Positions 1-9,445 of a stretch of 64,000 bases of DNA are shown one piece after another. Position 1 is the stretch's first letter; each line of letters opens with the position of its first letter. Origin of the DNA: Stomoxys calcitrans (lineage: Eukaryota > Arthropoda > Insecta > Diptera > Muscidae). The stretch lies in assembly GCF_963082655.1 (NCBI RefSeq), contig NC_081553.1, positions 19,963,237 through 20,027,236 on the forward strand. The letters run 5' to 3'. The position numbers and the translations under genes were made by a program. The notes beneath the pieces were generated by a model. It was not told where the DNA came from. It saw only the letters and a list, made by a program, of their open reading frames with translations, and did not search any database.

Positions 1-162
1 TTGCCCAAAAAGTAATTGCGGATTTTTCATATACTCTGTAATTGCATTCTTTCTTCTGTCAGTTATCAACTGTTACTTTCAGCTTGCTTTAGAAAAAAAG
101 TTTTATTAAAAATGCATTTACTTTCTTTTAAAAAATCCGCAATTACTTTTTGGGCAACCCAA
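1..162 (+). mobile_element. Mariner-derived MITE, left edge clipped by window
   Basis: Both ends carry the inverted terminal sequence TTGCCCAAAAAGTAATTGCG / CGCAATTACTTTTTGGGCAA, followed on the right by CCCAA and a TA target base pair. The first bases TTGGG are outside the window. The inside is shortened compared with the 236 bp copies near 14140 and 55043: it lacks the GTCGGCGTTGAC block and the stretch around TATATTTGATTAAAG. It appears to sit inside the HINE repeat that resumes at 163. Confidence 0.85.
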
Positions 163-710
163 TATATCACAGTTGTTGGAAGTATTGTAGTAACAGAGCA
201 CTATGCCCAAAATATCAGCTAAATCGGACATAATTGAGGCTTGTAAGGACTCAAGATGTCAAATTAGGAGATCGGTTTATATGGGAACTATATCAGTCTA
301 TAGACCTATTTGAACGATACTTGGCAAAGTTATTGGATGTCATAACAGAACACTTTATGCAAAATTTCAGCCAAATCGGACGAAAATTGCGGCTTGTAAG
401 GGCTCAAGAAATCAAATCGGGAGATCGGTTTATATGGGAGCTATATCCTCCAAAACTAAACCGATATGGCCCATTTGAAATATCCCAACGAAATATCTGT
501 GCAAAATATCAAGCAGCTAGCTTTACGCGTTCGACCGCTATCGTGATTTCGGCAGATTGTCGGACGGACGGACATGGCTAGATGGACTCTGAACGTCGAG
601 ACGATCAAGAATATATATACTTTATGGGGTCTCAGAGGAATACTTCGAGGAGTTATAAACAGAATAACGAAATTAGTATACCCCCATCCTATGGTGGTGG
701 GTATAAAAAA
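163..710 (+). repeat. HINE type A, 5' part missing
   Basis: Degenerate tandem units contain GGTTTATATGGGAGCTATAT and AAATTTCAGCCAAATCGGA. They are followed by CGGACGGACGGACATGGCTA, the block AAGAATATATATACTTTATG and the hairpin end CCCCCATCCTATGGTGGTGGG at 680-701. This order matches other HINE copies here and the layout known for DINE-1/mini-me elements of flies. Open frames across it come from the repeat period being a multiple of three and are not taken as genes. Confidence 0.75.
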
Positions 711-774
711 GTCATCTTGACGATGACTTTGCTTATGATTTCCAAAATACTTAACAAATATGGTCTGAATCGGT

Positions 775-1021
775 TTGAAACCTGATATAGCTCCCATATA
801 AACCGCTCGATCATTCTTCTTGACTTCTACCATGGTCTCCAACATCGAAGCCAGGTATGGCACGAATCGGTCCACAACCTGATAAAGGTCCAATAGCATA
901 GCTATACTTATTCATTATCCTTTGTTTACCTATAAAGAGATAGCGTGCAAAGAACTTGACAAACTTGATCCAGGGGGTATATAAGATTGAGCCCGGTCAA
1001 CTTTAGGATGATTTTACTTGG
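775..1021 (-). repeat. HINE type A fragment
   Basis: Contains CTGATATAGCTCCCATATAA in minus orientation and finishes with a decayed palindromic end (GATTGAGCCCGGTCAACTTT) followed by TTTTACTTG. The hairpin half is missing. It lies next to the plus-strand copy at 163-710 in inverted orientation. Confidence 0.6.
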
Positions 1022-1076
1022 TTTTTTTTAATCAAATTTCAGATGGCTTAGTACCCACACATATATACTTGGGACC

Positions 1077-1082
1077 TTTATT
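1077..1082 (-). promoter_or_regulatory. Polyadenylation signal of the serine protease homologue
   Basis: A perfect AATAAA on the minus strand, about 105 nt past the stop codon of the gene at 1187-2068. It is the first canonical signal downstream. The use of this signal is inferred from motif and position only. Confidence 0.55.
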
Positions 1083-1186
1083 TCATACTATAAAATTTAC
1101 AAATTGTTTTCAGATACAGAGGACACAAAACTCACTAACAAATCTCATCATTGCAAAGTTCTATTTGATCTTAAAATGTCCCTGAA

Positions 1187-2068
1187 CTACACAGCTTCAT
1201 ATGATGACTTCTCCAAACCATTTGCCTCCATCTGATAATCGATCCATTCACGCAAATAAGCCACATCAGTATAGCCACCGGGGAGGCCTGCAAAGCAGGA
1301 TGCACCAAACGATGTTATGCCAATTTGGTGATAGACCTCTGCCGTGGGATTGGATGCTATGCGAGTAACCAATGGGGCTCCAGAGTCACCGGAACAAGTA
1401 TCAGTGCCATTGCGACCAACGGCACAGAGTACAGATCTATCAAGGTGCAATTGCAAATTATTTTGGCAAGTCGTCCTGTCTACAGTATTCAAAATTATGC
1501 GCTTCATTCTTTGGCTAGTGGAACTGAGCAAAGCGGTATTGCCCCAGCCGGTGGCATAGCAAAGAATTCCATCAGCAGTCACATGATTGAGAGGAGGCAG
1601 ACATATCGTGTTGATGTGGGGACCCAAAGTGAAGGGCTCATTCACAATTATCAATGCTATATCCTTGCTACGCTCATGCATGGCAGGATGGGTTATGGTT
1701 TTCTCCACACTTCTCTCTTGATAGGGTAGATGTTCATTTTTCACCACACGATCCCATAGGCCAGCTCGTATTTTTAAACTATTGGCATCGCCTCGCAGCA
1801 CACATTGTCCAGCGGTAAGCACCACCTTGGGATGAATTAGGGAGCCAACACAAAAAACTGTTCCTTCTTTGTTTATGTCCACAGTCCAGGGGAATTCGCC
1901 AAATTCACTTTCTGCCACATGCAATGGCCTACCAACTGATGCTCCCACAGCAACTCCTCCGACATTTCTTTTGCCACATTTAATGGGTGCCACAACTGCT
2001 CCAGCATGGGTGTTAGCCACCAACAGACAAAGGACAGTAAGTCCCAAAAATGTGATGGATTTCAGCAT
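1187..2068 (-). CDS. Secreted clip-less serine protease homologue (PPAF2-like), probably inactive
   Basis: An intronless 293-residue protein with an S1 (chymotrypsin-fold) domain, best compared with insect prophenoloxidase-activating-factor-2-like serine protease homologues. A signal peptide fits residues 1-22 (hydrophobic core, likely cut after THA). Cys31 should tether the N-terminus to the body; there is no clip domain. The S1 domain runs from about 55 (EFGEFPW) to 280. The catalytic Asp136 (KDIAL) and Ser229 (GDSGAP) are present and Asp223 suggests a trypsin-like pocket, but the usual TAAHC reads TAGQC, so catalytic His is Gln88. There is no R-IVGG activation site. The Cys expected after GDSGGPLV is Thr, leaving Cys170 without its usual partner. 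By analogy with known homologues it would act in haemolymph as a non-catalytic cofactor or binding protein, for example in melanisation; this is inference. The ATG at 2068 directly precedes the signal peptide. Confidence 0.9.
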   Translation of the reverse strand: MLKSITFLGLTVLCLLVANTHAGAVVAPIKCGKRNVGGVAVGASVGRPLHVAESEFGEFPWTVDINKEGTVFCVGSLIHPKVVLTAGQCVLRGDANSLKIRAGLWDRVVKNEHLPYQERSVEKTITHPAMHERSKDIALIIVNEPFTLGPHINTICLPPLNHVTADGILCYATGWGNTALLSSTSQRMKRIILNTVDRTTCQNNLQLHLDRSVLCAVGRNGTDTCSGDSGAPLVTRIASNPTAEVYHQIGITSFGASCFAGLPGGYTDVAYLREWIDYQMEANGLEKSSYEAV

Positions 2069-2137
2069 TTTCCGATAGCAAATCTCTACTGTTTCGAATC
2101 TGAATGTCTTCTACTCTACAAACGCCGTATCTTTGTA

Positions 2138-2145
2138 TTTTTATA
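2138..2145 (-). promoter_or_regulatory. TATA box of the serine protease homologue
   Basis: TATAAAAA on the minus strand, about 70 nt upstream of the ATG at 2068. A start site near 2110 would give a short leader of about 40-45 nt, usual for small secreted insect immune genes. No clear initiator was found at exactly -30, so the start site is not fixed. Confidence 0.55.
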
Positions 2146-2679
2146 AGATTCCGCTGAAGAGAAGATTGTTTTGATTGTTTATTTCACATTTCATATTGAT
2201 AAGTAAATATGAAAAATCAAAAATAATATTTTGTGAGTAAAATTTGTTTGTGCTCAAAATAAATATCAACACCAGGGGTCCCCTACCTTTTAAATAAAAT
2301 CCAAAATTAGTTCCTCTTTAGGTTAGTTTCGAAATTTCTCCTGTGTGTATAGTATATGGCATTGCTGGACTGTTGGCAATTTCATTCATATTTTTTGTGA
2401 GTTTGATAAGCTTTTGAGTTTATTGAATTCCAAAAATGTGAACTTTGAAAAATGCATGCGATAACCGTCTACTGCAATTTCCATGTAAAGTCTCCGCCAT
2501 CGTGTTATCACATAAGGGGTCATTACTTTTGTATAAAATTTGACTTTTAAAAAAAATAAATTTAATAAAAACTAATAAACTTTAACGAATGGCTAACATT
2601 GAATAAATCAATGGTAAAATCGATTTATATTGAATGAATTTTATGTTCCTCGGGGGTGATAATTTAGTTTTGATGATAT
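2146..2679. other. AT-rich intergenic stretch, nothing recognised
   Basis: Lies upstream of the serine protease homologue. It is rich in A and T runs, with no long open frame and no match to the repeat families seen elsewhere in the window. Confidence 0.5.
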
Positions 2680-4097
2680 TTTTACACCCACCACCATAGG
2701 ATGCAAATGCAAATTTTGCCCATTCCAATATTTCACTAAGAAAACTTCTCACATATTAATGAGTGCAGTCCGATTCAAGTTTAAGCTCAATGATAAGGGG
2801 CCTCCTTTTTATAGACGAGTCCGAACAGCGTGCTGCAGTGCGACACCTCTTTGGAGAGAAGTTTTACATAGTACCTCACAAATGTTGCCAGCATTAGGAG
2901 GGGAAAACCACCGCTGAAATTTTTTTTCTGATGGTATTGCTAGAATTCGAACCCAGGCGTTCAACGTCATTGCTATGGACATGCCAATCTTTGCGCTACG
3001 GTGGCCTCCACCATAGGATGGGGGTATACTAATCTAGTCATTCCGTTTGTAACACCTCGAAATATTGATCTAGGACCCCATAAGGTATACACATTATTGA
3101 TCGTCTCAACATTCTGATTCGAACTAGCCATGTCCGTCCATCCGTCCGTCTATCGAAATCATGATAGCTGTGCAAAACCACTTGAAGTTTTGCACAGATA
3201 CTTTCTATTGATGTAGGTCGTTGGGGATTTCAAATGGGTCATATTGGTTCACATTTGGATATAGCTCCCATATAAACCGATAACCCGATTTGACTTCTTG
3301 AGCCCATGGAAGTCACATTTTTTGTCCGATTTGGATGAACTTTTGCTCATTACTATGAGCAAAAATCTGTTATGACTAACAATTGTGCCAAGTACTGTCC
3401 AAATCGGTCAAGAATCTGATATAGCTCACATATAAACCGATCACCAGTTTTGACTACTTGAGCCCATGGAAGCCACAATTTTGGCTAAAATTTTGCACAT
3501 ACTGTTCCGTTATGACTTCCAATAACTTTGCCAAGTACGGTCTAAATCGGTCAAGAATCTGATATAGCTCGCATACAAACCGTTCTCCCGATTACACTTC
3601 TTGAGCCCATGGAAGCCACATTTTTTGTCCGATTTAGCTGAAATTTTGTACGTGGTGTTCTGTTATGACTTCCAACAATTGTGCCAAGTAAGGTCCAAAT
3701 CGGTCAAGAATCTGATATAGCTCGCATATAAACCGTTCTCCCGATTTCACTTCTTGAGCCCATAGAAGCCACATTTTTTTCCGATTTAGCTGAAATTTTG
3801 TACATAGTGTTCTGTTATGATTCCCAACAACTGTGCCAAGTAAGGTTCAAATCGGTCAAGAACCTGCTATTGCTACCATATAAATCAATCTTCCGATTTG
3901 ACTTCTTGAGCCCTAGCCAGCCGCGATTTGTATACGATTTTGCTGAAATTTTGCAAATAGTGTTCTGTTATGACTCTCAACAACTGCGCCAAGTACGGTC
4001 CAATTTGGTCTATAACTAAATATAGCTCCCATATTTTAGCAGAATCCATGGTGGTGGCTTCCCAAGATTCAGCCCGGCACGCTTTTATTTGTTTTTA
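2680..4097 (-). repeat. HINE type A, interrupted by a SINE
   Basis: The left end is the hairpin TACACCCACCACCATAGGATG, broken by the SINE at 2704-3007 and resumed at 3008. Then follow the TATA-rich block, ACTAGCCATGTCCGTCCATC (GTCY tract), and four core units with CTGATATAGCTC at about 3258, 3418, 3561 and 3714. The right end is a decayed palindrome (TTCAGCCCGGCACGC) followed by TTTTATTTGTTTT. The next HINE starts immediately afterwards. Confidence 0.8.
2704..3007 (-). mobile_element. tRNA-derived SINE with 13 bp target duplication
   Basis: On the minus strand it begins AGGCCACCGTAGCGCAAAG (A-box region) and has the B box GGTTCGAATTC about 40 nt later. The body includes AGCGGTGGTTTTCCCCTCC and ATCATTGAGCTTAAACTTG, and the 3' end is AAATTTGCATTTG. 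It is bounded by the 13 bp direct repeat CCACCATAGGATG at 2691-2703 and 3008-3020, a clean retroposition signature. RNA polymerase III transcription is expected from the boxes but not shown. Confidence 0.9.
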
Positions 4098-5709
4098 TAC
4101 CCACCACCGAAGGATGGGGGTATATTCATTTTGTCATTCCGTTTGCAACACATCGAAATATTCATTTCCGACCCTATAAAGTATATATATTCTTGATCAG
4201 CGTAAAAATCTAAGACGATCTAGCCATGTCCGTCCGTCTGTCCGTCTGTCAGTTGAAATCACGCTACAGTCTTTAAAAATAGAGATATTGAGCTGAAATT
4301 TTGCACAGATTCTTTTTTCGTCCATAAGCAGGTTAAGTTTGAAGATGGGCTATATCGGACTATATCTTGATATAGCCCCCATATAGACCGATCCGCCGAT
4401 TTAGGGTCTTAGGCCAATAAAAGCCACATTTATTATCCGATTTTGTTGAAATTTGGGACAGTGAGTTGTGTTAGGCCCTTCGACATCCTTTGTCAATTTG
4501 GCTCAGATCGGTCCAGATTTGGATATAGCTGCCATATAGACCGATCCTCCGATTTAGGGTATAAAGCCCATAAAAGCCACATTTATAGTCCGATTTCGCT
4601 GAAATTTGGGACAGTGAGTTGTCTTAGGCCCTTTGACATGTTTCTTCAATTTGGTCCAGATCGGTTAAGATTTGGATATAGCTGCCATATAGACCGATCC
4701 TCCGGTTTAGGGTCTTAGGCCCACAAAAGCCACATTTATTATCCGATTTTGATGAAATTCGGGGGAGTGAATTGTGTAAAGCCCATCAACATCCTTCGTT
4801 AATTTGGCTCAGATCGGTCCAGATTTGGATATAGCTGCCATATAGATCGATCCTCCGATTTATGGTGAAAGGCCCATAATAGCCACATTTATTATCCCAT
4901 TTTGCTGAAATTTGGGACAGTGAGATGTGTTAGGCCCTTTGACATATTTCTTCAATTTGGTCCACATCGGTTCAAATTTGGATATAGCTGCCATATAGAC
5001 CGATTTCTTGATTTATGGTTTTGGGCCCATAAAATGCTCATTTATTGCCCGATGTCCCCGAAATTTGGAACAGTGAGTTAAGTTAAGCCCCTTGACATAC
5101 TTCTGCAATACCGCACAGATCGGTCCAGATTTGGATATAGCTGCCATATAGACCGATATCTAGGTTTTAGGTTTTGGGGCCATAAAAGACGCATTTATTG
5201 TCCGATGTCGCTGAAATTTTAGACAGTGAGTTTGGATAGGCTCTTCGACGTCCTTCTTAAATTTTGCCCAGATCGGTCCAGATTTGAATATAGCTGCCAT
5301 ATAGACCGATCTCTGGATTTAAGGTTTAGGGCCCATAAAAGAGGCATTTATTGTCCGATTTCGCCGAAATTTGGGACAGTGCTTAGTGTTAGGCTCTTCG
5401 ACATGTTTATGCAACTTGGCCCAAATCGGTCCAGATTTGGATATAGCTGCCATGTAGAGCGATATCTCGATTTAAAGTCTTGGCCCCATAAAAGGCGCAT
5501 ATATAATCCGATTTCACTGAAATTTGACACAGTGACTTATGTTCGGCTTTTCGACATCCGTGTCGTATATAGTTCAGATCGGTATGAGGTATATGAGTAT
5601 AAGGTATGAAATTTTCACCGAATTTTGATGAAAGGTGGTTTACATATATACCCGAGGTGGTGGGTATCCAAAGTTCGGCCCGGCCGAACTTAACGCCTTT
5701 TTACTTGTT
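4098..5709 (-). repeat. HINE type B, near complete, seven 153 bp units
   Basis: Starts with the hairpin TATACCCACCACCGAAGGATG, then TATATATTCTTGATCAG, a core ending CGATCTAGCCATG, and (GTCY)n. GGATATAGCTGCC or a close variant recurs at 4521, 4674, 4827, 4980, 5133, 5286 and 5439, exactly 153 bp apart each time. The right end is CGAGGTGGTGGGTATCC, the palindrome TTCGGCCCGGCCGAA and TTTTTACTTGTTT. The order agrees with fly DINE-1/mini-me elements. It encodes no transposition protein. Confidence 0.85.
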
Positions 5710-6189
5710 TATACTAAACTAGCTGAACCGGAGAGGGCCCGGCGCTTTCTTAACTTTATATGGAACAAAATTATCCTTTGAGTATGTATTTTCAACATTA
5801 AAGAGCTTTTCGTGAAATACAATACAATGCTACGAAAATAGTATATGTATATCGCTTGACTAAGAGTATATCAATATAAATGCATTTATCTGAATTCCAT
5901 ATGGTCTTTATTGGTCTATGATCGCACGATCGCAGGGCTAAGGGTCATCAACATTTCAGCCAGTTATCATCATTTCAGCCAGTTATTGTCATGATGTCCG
6001 ATTTAGGGGTCTTTTCGGGGGTGAGTCGTAGACACTTGGCCTTGAAAAAATATTAGCATCGTGTTCTTCTCTCAAATACCATTTATTTAAACCCCATATT
6101 GCCTTTGGTTTATGGGGAGTTTATGATAAGAGGCGTCCTCAAACATGTGGCCCCAAAATTTTTACTCCTTGGGAAAGGGGCGGTGCCCC
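5710..6189. other. Unassigned intergenic DNA
   Basis: No coding region or known repeat recognised. The block CATTTCAGCCAGTTATCATC is followed almost at once by a second partial copy (about 5953-5988). Confidence 0.4.
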
Positions 6190-6296
6190 AAATACCAATA
6201 TTTCGATGTGTAACAAACGGAATGTTGTTGTTGATGTTGTAACAAACGGAATGTTGTTTTATATCCTCCAACTTATGGTGGAGGGTATAAAACTTT
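6190..6296 (+). repeat. Solo HINE hairpin end
   Basis: Carries AATATTTCGATGTGTAACAA and the hairpin ATATCCTCCAACTTATGGTGG. The 20 nt GTAACAAACGGAATGTTGTT is duplicated with a 9 nt spacer. The core and palindromic end are absent. Confidence 0.65.
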
Positions 6297-7049
6297 TAAA
6301 TTCAATTATTTTGTTAGTTCAATAAAAATTATCCAGTATTTTCGTTGTACAGTGACATCTATACATTGAGACTATAAATTATTATTAACTTAACGAAGAT
6401 GACAAGTGTTGCCACGCTGCGTAATAAAGCACAATAATGGTTTATGTCGTAACTAATTTTGTCCAGAGGTGGCATTTTATGAGTCGCAAATAAAAACTCG
6501 TGAGTCAACCTGTTGTTGGTTTGTGAACATAATAAACTGTTGCACATCGATGTTGCCACCTGTATGAATGTATATTAGTTGCCAACTAAGGAAAAAATAA
6601 TATGTGATAGTTAAGTTGGCAACATTTTGTATTAACATTCTGTGTTGCACAAGTAGACTGGTTGATGGCGCTTGTGAGAATAAATAAAAGTGGGTTATAT
6701 TAATTAAAGCCGCAAACAGAATTTTGCTCCGAAAGTTACTTGCGAGAAGCGCAGAATACCATTCTCGATCTTCGGGCTGTGCATCTGTACGAAGAACCTC
6801 ATATGACCGGGGGAGTCAGGTACGTGGTGCTCTTCAAACTTTGGACATTCTTCTATTCTGCAGAGAGATGAAACTGCAGCGTGACTGATTACATTCCAGG
6901 GAATTCCTTCCTTCCCAAAATAAGATCTCTGGGCTTGAGTCCCCTCCCTGCCCTTCGATTCCCGGCACCCGCTGTTTATACACATGTGTCTAAATTAGAT
7001 TAGGTGACACTGAAGCAGAAATATTCATTAAATTACTTGGAATCAGGGA
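6297..7049. other. Unassigned DNA upstream of a LINE fragment
   Basis: 6300-6700 is AT-rich without signal. 6700-7000 is less AT-rich and has a 93-codon open frame on the minus strand (6704-6985) with no recognisable domain. It may be decayed retrotransposon sequence, since RNase H-like sequence follows, but this was not shown. Confidence 0.35.
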
Positions 7050-7460
7050 ATCCTATAGGCATTTGGACGGATGCAGCTTATTTCAGTTGGTCTTCGCTGT
7101 GCTGAAGGTACTGAAAATGATGTTGGTGCAGGACTGGCGGCCCAATTGAACTGTCACAATAAACGTGAACAGTAAGGCGGCGCTGAAAGCTCTAAATTCG
7201 CACCATGTGAGGTTAAAACTGGTTAGAACAAGCAAAAAGTTTCATGGAACCATGGGAAAGGCTCTGAGGCCTTGCTACGTACCTAGCCACCAAGGTGTGG
7301 CAGGGAACGAAGAGACCAACGACCGGGCAAGGAAAAGATCGCTAATTGTCGTAGATCGTTCAACGGAAACATTGCGAGCTTCTTGGAAGGGTACATGCCT
7401 TCTACGAGGACCGGGCGACTTAGACATGGGCTAGCGATGTGGGTTGCAGGTTGACGAAGG
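7050..7460 (+). pseudogene. Non-LTR retrotransposon RNase H fragment
   Basis: The frames read GIWTDAAYFS, then NSKAALKALNSHHVR at about 7168, then YVPSHQGVAGNEETNDRA at about 7279, matching the DSKAAL and VPGHxGxxGNExAD blocks of LINE-type RNase H. The reading moves between frames, and the first Asp of the DSK block is Asn, so the domain is dead. Its polymerase part is absent. Lineages with this domain include the I and LOA groups; the clade was not determined. Confidence 0.7.
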
Positions 7461-7582
7461 CCCTGTGGCCTAGAATTCCACCAAACTGATTGTCTCTTAT
7501 CCTAGGGCTGAGGAAGCTTGACTTCAGATTGATGATAGGCGTCGCACAGTAGGATAGAAACGAAAAAATCTAATAAAAAAAT

Positions 7583-7830
7583 ATGTCATATGAGAACGGT
7601 AAAGACAGCTCTTTAAAGAGGTGGTTCAGGCGCCTCTTGACAGGCCTCGCAAGTTGGTCACCTCAGCATTTCGAAAAAATTTTCGGGCTTCCAAATCTTC
7701 ATTTGCGGTCTGATTTTCAAAATTCTTTTTTTTTTTTGATAGTGCACAAAAATCTCTACAAAAAAGACCGCTTGAAGTCTACAATACCTCTACTGGTATT
7801 GTCGGGGATATTCGACTTTAATTTTTTTTC
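7583..7830 (+). repeat. Family E small TIR element, decayed
   Basis: Shares TGAGAACGG at its left, then CAAGTTGGTCACCTC and CTTCATTTGCGGTCTGATTT with the copies at 19238 and 45832. The right portion CTTGAAGTCTACAATACCTC is shared only with the 45832 copy, so two subfamilies exist. Confidence 0.6.
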
Positions 7831-8420
7831 TTTGGTTTGCAATTTTGACTAATCCTGCCTTGTATTTTGCGATTTACGAAGACATTTGTGTCCATACCTG
7901 ACAATTCTGTTAAAAAGTAAAAACAAAAATTTAAAAACGTGTATTTTTTTGCAATTTTTGGTCAAAAAGTATTTTCATTGATTATTGTTTATTGAAAAAA
8001 TTTGCTTAAATGTCTTTATTTATTTATTTTATTTTTTTTTTTTTGTGAAGAGGACATATACATCAAATTAAATGGATGCACTTTGGTTTTTTTTTTACTT
8101 CATATGTGTTCTAAACAGAAGCATAAAAATTATTGCATCGAACAACATTTGTAGCTTCTACATAAAATTTACGAAAAAAGTCCATTTAGAAATCATCTCT
8201 AAATAAAAACATGCGGGCAGAATTTATTTTCAGTTTTCAAAAACACTTTTATCAGCAAAATCCAAAAAGAACTAATAAGATATCCCTGTTCCTTTTTTTT
8301 TTGGATTTTTTTTTTTACCTTCTTCCATCTTCAGATCCATAATATAATCTCAATGACCATTCATTTAAAATCCATATTGTCTCAATCGTTCTATATGACC
8401 ATTGGGGATATTTTGAACGG
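7831..8420. other. Low-complexity AT-rich stretch
   Basis: Rich in poly-T and poly-A runs (for example 8031-8045 and 8296-8320). No gene or family was recognised. Confidence 0.5.
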
Positions 8421-8434
8421 TTGGATTGCCCCAT

Positions 8435-8640
8435 CTCCTAATGCTGGCAACATTTGTGAGGTACTATGCCATGTAAAACTTCTTCCAAAGAGGTGTCGCA
8501 CTGCGGCACGCCGTTCGGACTCGGCTATAAAAAGGAGGTCCCTTATCATTGAGCTTAAACTTGAATCGAACTGCACTTATGATGTGTGAGAAGTTTGCCC
8601 CTGTTCCTTAGTGGAATGTTCATGGGCAAAATTTGCAATT
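8435..8640 (+). mobile_element. 5'-truncated SINE with 14 bp target duplication
   Basis: Body only: it starts at CTCCTAATGCTGGCAACATT and ends GGGCAAAATTTGCAATT. The 14 bp direct repeat TTGGATTGCCCCAT flanks it at 8421-8434 and 8641-8654. The missing tRNA head with an intact duplication indicates truncation during insertion, as in LINE-driven retroposition. Confidence 0.88.
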
Positions 8641-8739
8641 TTGGATTGCCCCATGCATTTCGCCCGCAAATTTTACTATCAGATTCGTAACGAAATCCCA
8701 AAGACCTCTCATTTTTAGCTCTATATTGTTCCAAATGGA

Positions 8740-8990
8740 AGGCCACCGTGGCGCAGAGGTTACCATGTCCGCCTATGACGCTGAATGCCTGGGTTTCAAC
8801 CCTGACAGGAACATCAGGAAAATGTTCAGCAGTAATTATTTATTATTCCAATGCTGACGATATTTGTTAAGTATTAAGCTATGTACAAACTTCTTTACTA
8901 AACTGTATCGCCCTACGGACCACCGTTTGGACACGGCTCTAAAATACCCTTTAACAACCTGGCCTTTAGGCAATCAAAAAGTGAAATGGG
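8740..8990 (+). mobile_element. Diverged SINE copy
   Basis: The head AGGCCACCGTGGCGCAGAGG is preserved. The B-box position reads GGTTTCAACCC instead of GGTTCGAATCC. The body has drifted far from the copies at 2704 and 30433. No target duplication was found, so this is an older insertion. Confidence 0.7.
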
Positions 8991-9124
8991 CAAATCGAAC
9001 TACATCAATATGAAGTATTTGGGTTCGAATGTTAGGATGTTTTCGGCAGACAGGCGGAATTTTCATCCGATCGTCTTTACATTAGCCATATAACTTTTTT
9101 TTGGCCGGGAAAAGAAATCGACAC

Positions 9125-9184
9125 ATGCTATCTATGGTGGAGGGTATATAAGATTCGGCCCGGCCGAACTTAGCACGCTCTTAC
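9125..9184 (-). repeat. Solo HINE ends, core deleted
   Basis: TATGGTGGAGGGTATATAAG runs directly into TTCGGCCCGGCCGAACTTAG and CTCTTAC, so only the palindromic end of a minus-strand copy remains. Confidence 0.6.
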
Positions 9185-9271
9185 ACTGACTTAAAATTGA
9201 TCAAAGAAACTGTAACTGTATAAATAAATACTTTTTGGGAACATTTAAAAGCACGGTTATTTATATATATA

Positions 9272-9445
9272 TTGGGTTGCCCAAAAAGTAATTGCGGATT
9301 TTTCATATAGTCGGCGTTGACAATTTTTTTCACCGCTTGTGACTCTGTAATTCCATTCTTTCTTCTGTCAGTTATCAGCTGCTACTGTTCATTCTAAGTT
9401 TTATTAAAAATGCATTTACTTTCTTTTAAAAAAATCCGCAATTAC
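9272..9445 (+). mobile_element. Mariner-derived MITE, 3' end truncated
   Basis: Starts TA then TTGGGTTGCCCAAAAAG and keeps CATATAGTCGGCGTTGAC. It ends at AAATCCGCAATTAC without the last ACTTTTTGGGCAACCCAA. An internal deletion also removed the AAAAAGTGTAAAAAAGTAT region. Confidence 0.85.

Noticed and set aside
1325..1729. Plus-strand frame of 134 codons opposite the serine protease homologue
   Set aside because: It is the antisense shadow of the real gene, without its own features.
4443..5439. CRISPR-like regular spacing
   Set aside because: The repeats are tandem 153 bp units with no short-repeat/unique-spacer pattern, in a eukaryotic transposon context.
4443..5609. Repeated 51-residue peptide frames (FGTVSCVRPFD, YSCHIDRS) in HINE arrays
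   Set aside because: The unit of 153 bp is a multiple of three, so a frame open in one unit tends to stay open. Copies contain stops and frameshifts and similar frames exist on both strands. No domain is recognised.
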